Of a DNA stretch of 64,000 nucleotides, positions 61,101-64,000 are shown one piece after another. A program made the translations under genes and the position numbers. Position 1 is the stretch's first letter; each line of letters opens with the position of its first letter. A model generated the notes under the pieces. It was not told where the DNA came from. It saw nothing but the letters and a program-made list of their open reading frames with translations, and did not search any database. Source of the stretch: Corella eumyota (taxonomy: Eukaryota > Chordata > Ascidiacea > Phlebobranchia > Corellidae); NCBI GenBank assembly GCA_963082875.1, contig OY720098.1:13888001-13952000 (forward strand). Direction: 5' to 3'.

Positions 61101-63883
61101 AACAGGCAAAGTATCTACGCTCGCGAGCCACGTGACGCACGACGTCATCGTCAGAAGTAAGAAATGTTTTAGAAAATATGGTTATATTTTGGTTTTTAGG
61201 TTAAGTTTGTTTTCTGCAAAAAAAAGTCAACAAATGGCTGAGAAAGGACAAAGTATTTTTTTTTCTTTAGATGCCATGAACACGTGACTCGCTAGCAGAG
61301 AGACTTTCCCTTATTACAATATTTTAACTTCAAAACATCTTAAAAAATAATTGATCAATTTAAAAAATAATTCCATCCTTGTGCAAGTTGGAAAAAATTC
61401 CAACATAATTAAAAAAAGAAATCCTACAACCACACAATCTCCTAAAAAATTTGCCTAAGATTTCGTATTTTACCGGTCTCGCTACTGTTGGTGCATTGAA
61501 GAAATCGCTCGATTCTACAACTAGAATGTTCTGGTCCTGCACCATCATAACCGTGTGGTAACAACATCACCAATCCACTTTGATACATCCATTTAACTTT
61601 AAAAAAAGAAAATAAAAGTATAAGTTAAAATCAGTAGTGGTGTAAACAACCCATAATCGTACTTATTTTTAGGAAATAGCAAAACAAAATAATTATTTAT
61701 TATAGAATATTTCTAAATATGGTTGTTAAATCTATAGTTTTTTCACCGGCAGCGTGGTGTAGGTGTAAGAACTCTTGCTACACCACACATGAGGTCGTGG
61801 GTTCAATTCCCACTGATCTCATGCTGTAGCGCCCTTGAGTAATGCGCTATAAAGGGTATGAACTGCTGAGCCAGCACTTAATCAGCAGCACAATTACCGG
61901 GCAATTATAGTCTCTATAATATCCCAAACTGCCACAGGCAACTCGGGACTGGGTCGGGGTAACTTATGTTACTCTATGTTTAAGTCGCTCATTCGACTTT
62001 CCCACATCGAGGATAAAGATATATACAAAAAAAAAAAATTATATTTTAAAATTTATTTTAGTTAGGTAATGAATGCTATAAAAATTTAGCTGGATTTTGT
62101 GATGTTTGCACAGTATGTTAGAAAAAACATCTCTACAGGAAAAATGATTTTAAATTCGGTAAATGTTAAAATATTTTTAAAACAAACGCATAAAAAGAAA
62201 AAAACATTTTTACCCTCCCCAGAAGTTATAAAAGTGTCAACTATTATTTGTGCCCCATTGAAAAAGTCACCAAACTGAGCTTCCCATATCACCAATCTGT
62301 TTGAATTTTCAATACTCATTCCATACTCAAATGCAAGGACTGCTTCTTCAGATAGAAGTGAATTTACAACCTTTAAAATTAAAATTATGCAAAACTAAAA
62401 TCATAAAATAAGTTAAACTTCACAAAAAACAAATTAAACGTTTTTTTTGTTACTACTTGCACTTTAAATTTAATGTTAGTGATTGTTTTTTTTTGTAGTT
62501 CACCTGTCCATGATAATTTACATTTATTATAAACTGTCAATTTTCTGTAAAGTTTATGAGCTGTTAAAATTCAAAGGCATTTATTATAATATATCGTTCA
62601 TTTCACTTACAGCTTCTCACTTAAGAAGCACTGAAAATAAAAGAAGTAAAAATCTAACTTAGAACCTCCTGTTGTAAAGTCCAGTGTTTTAACAACTACA
62701 TATATATGCGAATTTTTACTAAGCTTTAACATGATATTGTTAATGTTTTCAATGTAAAATTTCATTAAATATAGCTCAGTACAAGAAGAATAAAGTAGTC
62801 TTAACCAAAAATTAATAAGTGCACATTATATGATTTTGACAGTTCTAGTTTATATGGAACCATACTATTATATAGCTAGCCTTTAAAAACATTTTACATA
62901 CCTCAATATGACCTTTTTGATTATCAGACATATGATTTAAAGGCATATGTACATTGCCACTTTCCTGGCACACAATCATGGCATGCCGGTGACCAAATGT
63001 GCCACGACCAACATCCTGACCACACATGCGTATGTTATAACCCTGATGCATAAGCGAACCGAGAGCCAAGGCTTCTGCAAAGCTCCATTCGATTAGAGAA
63101 TCATTTTCCAGTTTTTCGATTCGACCAGGAATGTGATTTTTCCTGAGACTTTTATGGACATCCTGGAAATTTAAAGGTATGTACAATATATTCCGTTATT
63201 ATTACGTAGAAAACATAAACTCTAACCAATAACCAAAATCAAGTTTTGGGGTTCAATCCTTAACATTTTTATGCTGAACTACCCTTGAGTAAGATTCTGT
63301 TAACAGTATACTCTCCTTACTAGCAAGGAACCAATCGGCAGTTTAATTATCTGACATTTACAATTAAAAACATTCAAAACAAGAAAAGGGTATTAACAAA
63401 TGTAACCTTATATCAAGTTTTGAATTTGGCCTTCCTACATTGAGGATATATAAATATGAAAACAGGAAGGATATATAATCTATAAAATATGTTCAATTAT
63501 AAAAATGCATTTCAAATCTAATAAAAAGCTTAAAAAACATTTCTACACTTTAACAACCTTGCAAGTATTTGCAATGACTTTTTACAACTACTTTTACACA
63601 TTTTCTATTTTTGTGACATATGTTTTAAACAACTTACAAAACTGTCAGCAGGTACTTCAACAGCTTTAGCTCCAACAAATCTCAACAAGTCAACCTCACA
63701 CCCAGTATCCCAAGTTGTTGTGTTGTTTACTTGAGGTATTGTCATTTTTTCCCAATTTGACCCTTTTGCTAAATAAGCTGGTGCAGGATTGTGGTTTTGG
63801 GCTTTTTTAAAACTTTCGTTAAACAGAAAGTTGATTTCCTTTTGCCACTTTTCTATGAGACTCGAATCCAAAATACCAGCATC
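58137..63883 (-). CDS. DHTKD1: DHTKD1-like 2-oxoadipate dehydrogenase E1, 3' part
   Basis: This is the thiamine-dependent E1 subunit that oxidises 2-oxoadipate in mitochondrial lysine and tryptophan breakdown. Seven exons are visible: 63638-63883, 62902-63162, 62214-62370, 61474-61596, 59066-59151, 58370-58637 and 58137-58238 (stop at 58137-58139). Hallmarks are [81 protein letters not shown]-type sequence, [20 protein letters not shown] and the C-terminal [13 protein letters not shown]. The closely related OGDH is less likely, because the spacing and HIWSQEEP-region wording follow DHTKD1. The 5' half lies beyond the window edge. The exon expected between 61474 and 59151 is not found (see findings). 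Confidence 0.9.
58700..58845 (-). mobile_element. SINE-like repeat, family 2 (diverged)
   Basis: In a DHTKD1 intron. It shares gtgttgcattgctgcggtttaaacccg and the preceding aagggtgtgttattgtaacg block with the copies at 32655 and 38585. The B-box complement is eroded. Confidence 0.4.
59541..60368 (+). CDS. Intronless TPR-like helical protein
   Basis: A 275-codon open frame on the plus strand inside the DHTKD1-like gene, with a good start context (aaaaATGTCA). It is helical throughout, with tetratricopeptide-like pairs: [59 protein letters not shown] and [20 protein letters not shown] show the W/L-G-Y-A-F/Y-A-P spacing in part. No signal peptide or membrane span is present. It could act as a protein-protein scaffold; I cannot name an orthologue. 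Lack of introns among intron-rich neighbours suggests a retrocopy or a young nested gene. The frame is intact, which argues for function. Confidence 0.7.
   Translation: MSLTYELSDFECGNYGVFDYTMAKVLHLTAKHLSKKKQAVQATLYFEESIQILESLIEKSKHIKLNISDELATKQKKLYLEACNNLTKMYWKQGDTSLVLKTLSKTIKLQQKTNAIQTKNFAQCILFDKEVLSTNGQIQPENFSAICTTRANGNKKVVSLTTKVMQICIKQQDFKAALNYASIILNVFEGNVVSSSDKAILLWMIGELNLRLDRTRKAVEYYKKAIQEMESTGHKIDHDLHYRMCNELKLININADEGPRFNGVNFKPIKMLQLS
60895..61005 (+). mobile_element. SINE head, tRNA-derived
   Basis: The block ggtggcatagtgtagtggtc (A-box-like) followed 40 bases later by aagtttgacctcc (eroded B box) resembles the tRNA head of the family-1 SINE. The rest of the element is missing. Confidence 0.5.
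61744..62040 (+). mobile_element. SINE, tRNA-derived, best copy
   Basis: In a DHTKD1 intron. The head (ggcagcgtggtgtaggtgta) contains an A-box-like part, and gggttcaattccc near 61799 is a near-perfect Pol III B box. A unique body follows (gcgcccttgagtaatgcgct ... caattaccgggcaatt ... gggtcggggtaactta ... cccacatcgaggataaa) and an A-rich tail. Copies or pieces lie at 35225, 36190, 60895 and 63235. Confidence 0.8.
63235..63485 (+). mobile_element. SINE, family 1 (diverged)
   Basis: In a DHTKD1 intron. B-box-like ggggttcaatcc (63247-63258) is followed by the family body (cccttgagtaagattctgtt ... aaccaatcggcagtttaatt ... tggccttcctacattgagga). Many changes indicate an old copy. Confidence 0.65.
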
Positions 63884-64000
63884 CTGTCATTTTGATTAAA
63901 AATTGATTTATTTTGATATAAAGTAAAAAGTCGTTGTAGTACTCTGAAATAAGGCGCTCTATAAACTGTAAAAATTCCCCAAGTAAAAACCAATTGTTAG
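63884..64000 (-). other. Intron of the DHTKD1-like gene
   Basis: Intronic sequence upstream of the exon ending at 63883. The next 5' exon lies beyond the window. Confidence 0.6.

Noticed and set aside
61033-61287. 84-codon plus-strand frame
   Set aside because: No domain, follows a SINE head and lies in a DHTKD1 intron; probably chance.
61744-61815. Possible functional tRNA gene
   Set aside because: The A and B boxes belong to a SINE head: there is no complete cloverleaf, and family tail sequence follows.

Overview
The window is AT-rich animal DNA. The large host genes are cut into many small exons with GT/AG borders. A full Notch receptor gene, a mitochondrial DHTKD1-type dehydrogenase gene, tRNA-derived SINEs, a Polinton and a Gypsy element all point to a metazoan. 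The Notch has about 35 EGF repeats, three LNRs, seven ankyrin repeats and a classical PEST tail, which suggests a bilaterian. The compact, AT-rich, intron-dense style fits a tunicate such as Ciona, but that species call is an inference.

Left part (1-20.6 kb) is mobile DNA. Tandem and inverted copies of a roughly 0.8 kb MITE-like element, with ends ATGGTTCGAAAT / ATTTCGAACCAT, fill 1-2523 and 3461-4240, together with a dense palindrome array at 2041-2525. A Polinton fossil runs from about 4217 to 19414. It carries a small multi-segment early gene, a broken DNA polymerase B, a packaging ATPase part, two conserved Polinton-associated genes, an integrase with a chromodomain region, minor and major capsid genes and an adenovirus-type protease. 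Another MITE sits among its early segments, and a young Gypsy element with matching 182-bp LTRs and a 4-bp target duplication sits inside that MITE (4999-9063).

Middle part (21977-53082, minus strand) is a complete Notch gene. I could place 50 coding exons. Their lengths sum to 7740 nt, an exact multiple of three, giving about 2579 residues from signal peptide to stop. Its introns hold SINEs, hairpins and four perfect CSL/Su(H) sites (CGTGGGAA).

Right part: an intronless gene on the plus strand (54485-55111) joins a membrane segment and coiled coil to a LINE ORF1-type RNA-binding domain. Next comes a seven-exon short-chain dehydrogenase/reductase (55507-57206, plus). Last is the 3' part of a DHTKD1-like gene (58137-63883, minus), which continues off the right edge. 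An intronless TPR-like gene lies on the opposite strand inside it, in the same interval where one expected DHTKD1 exon cannot be found.

The host genes work in unrelated processes: Notch in cell-cell signalling, DHTKD1 in mitochondrial 2-oxoadipate oxidation, and the SDR in redox metabolism. I see no operon-like link between them.
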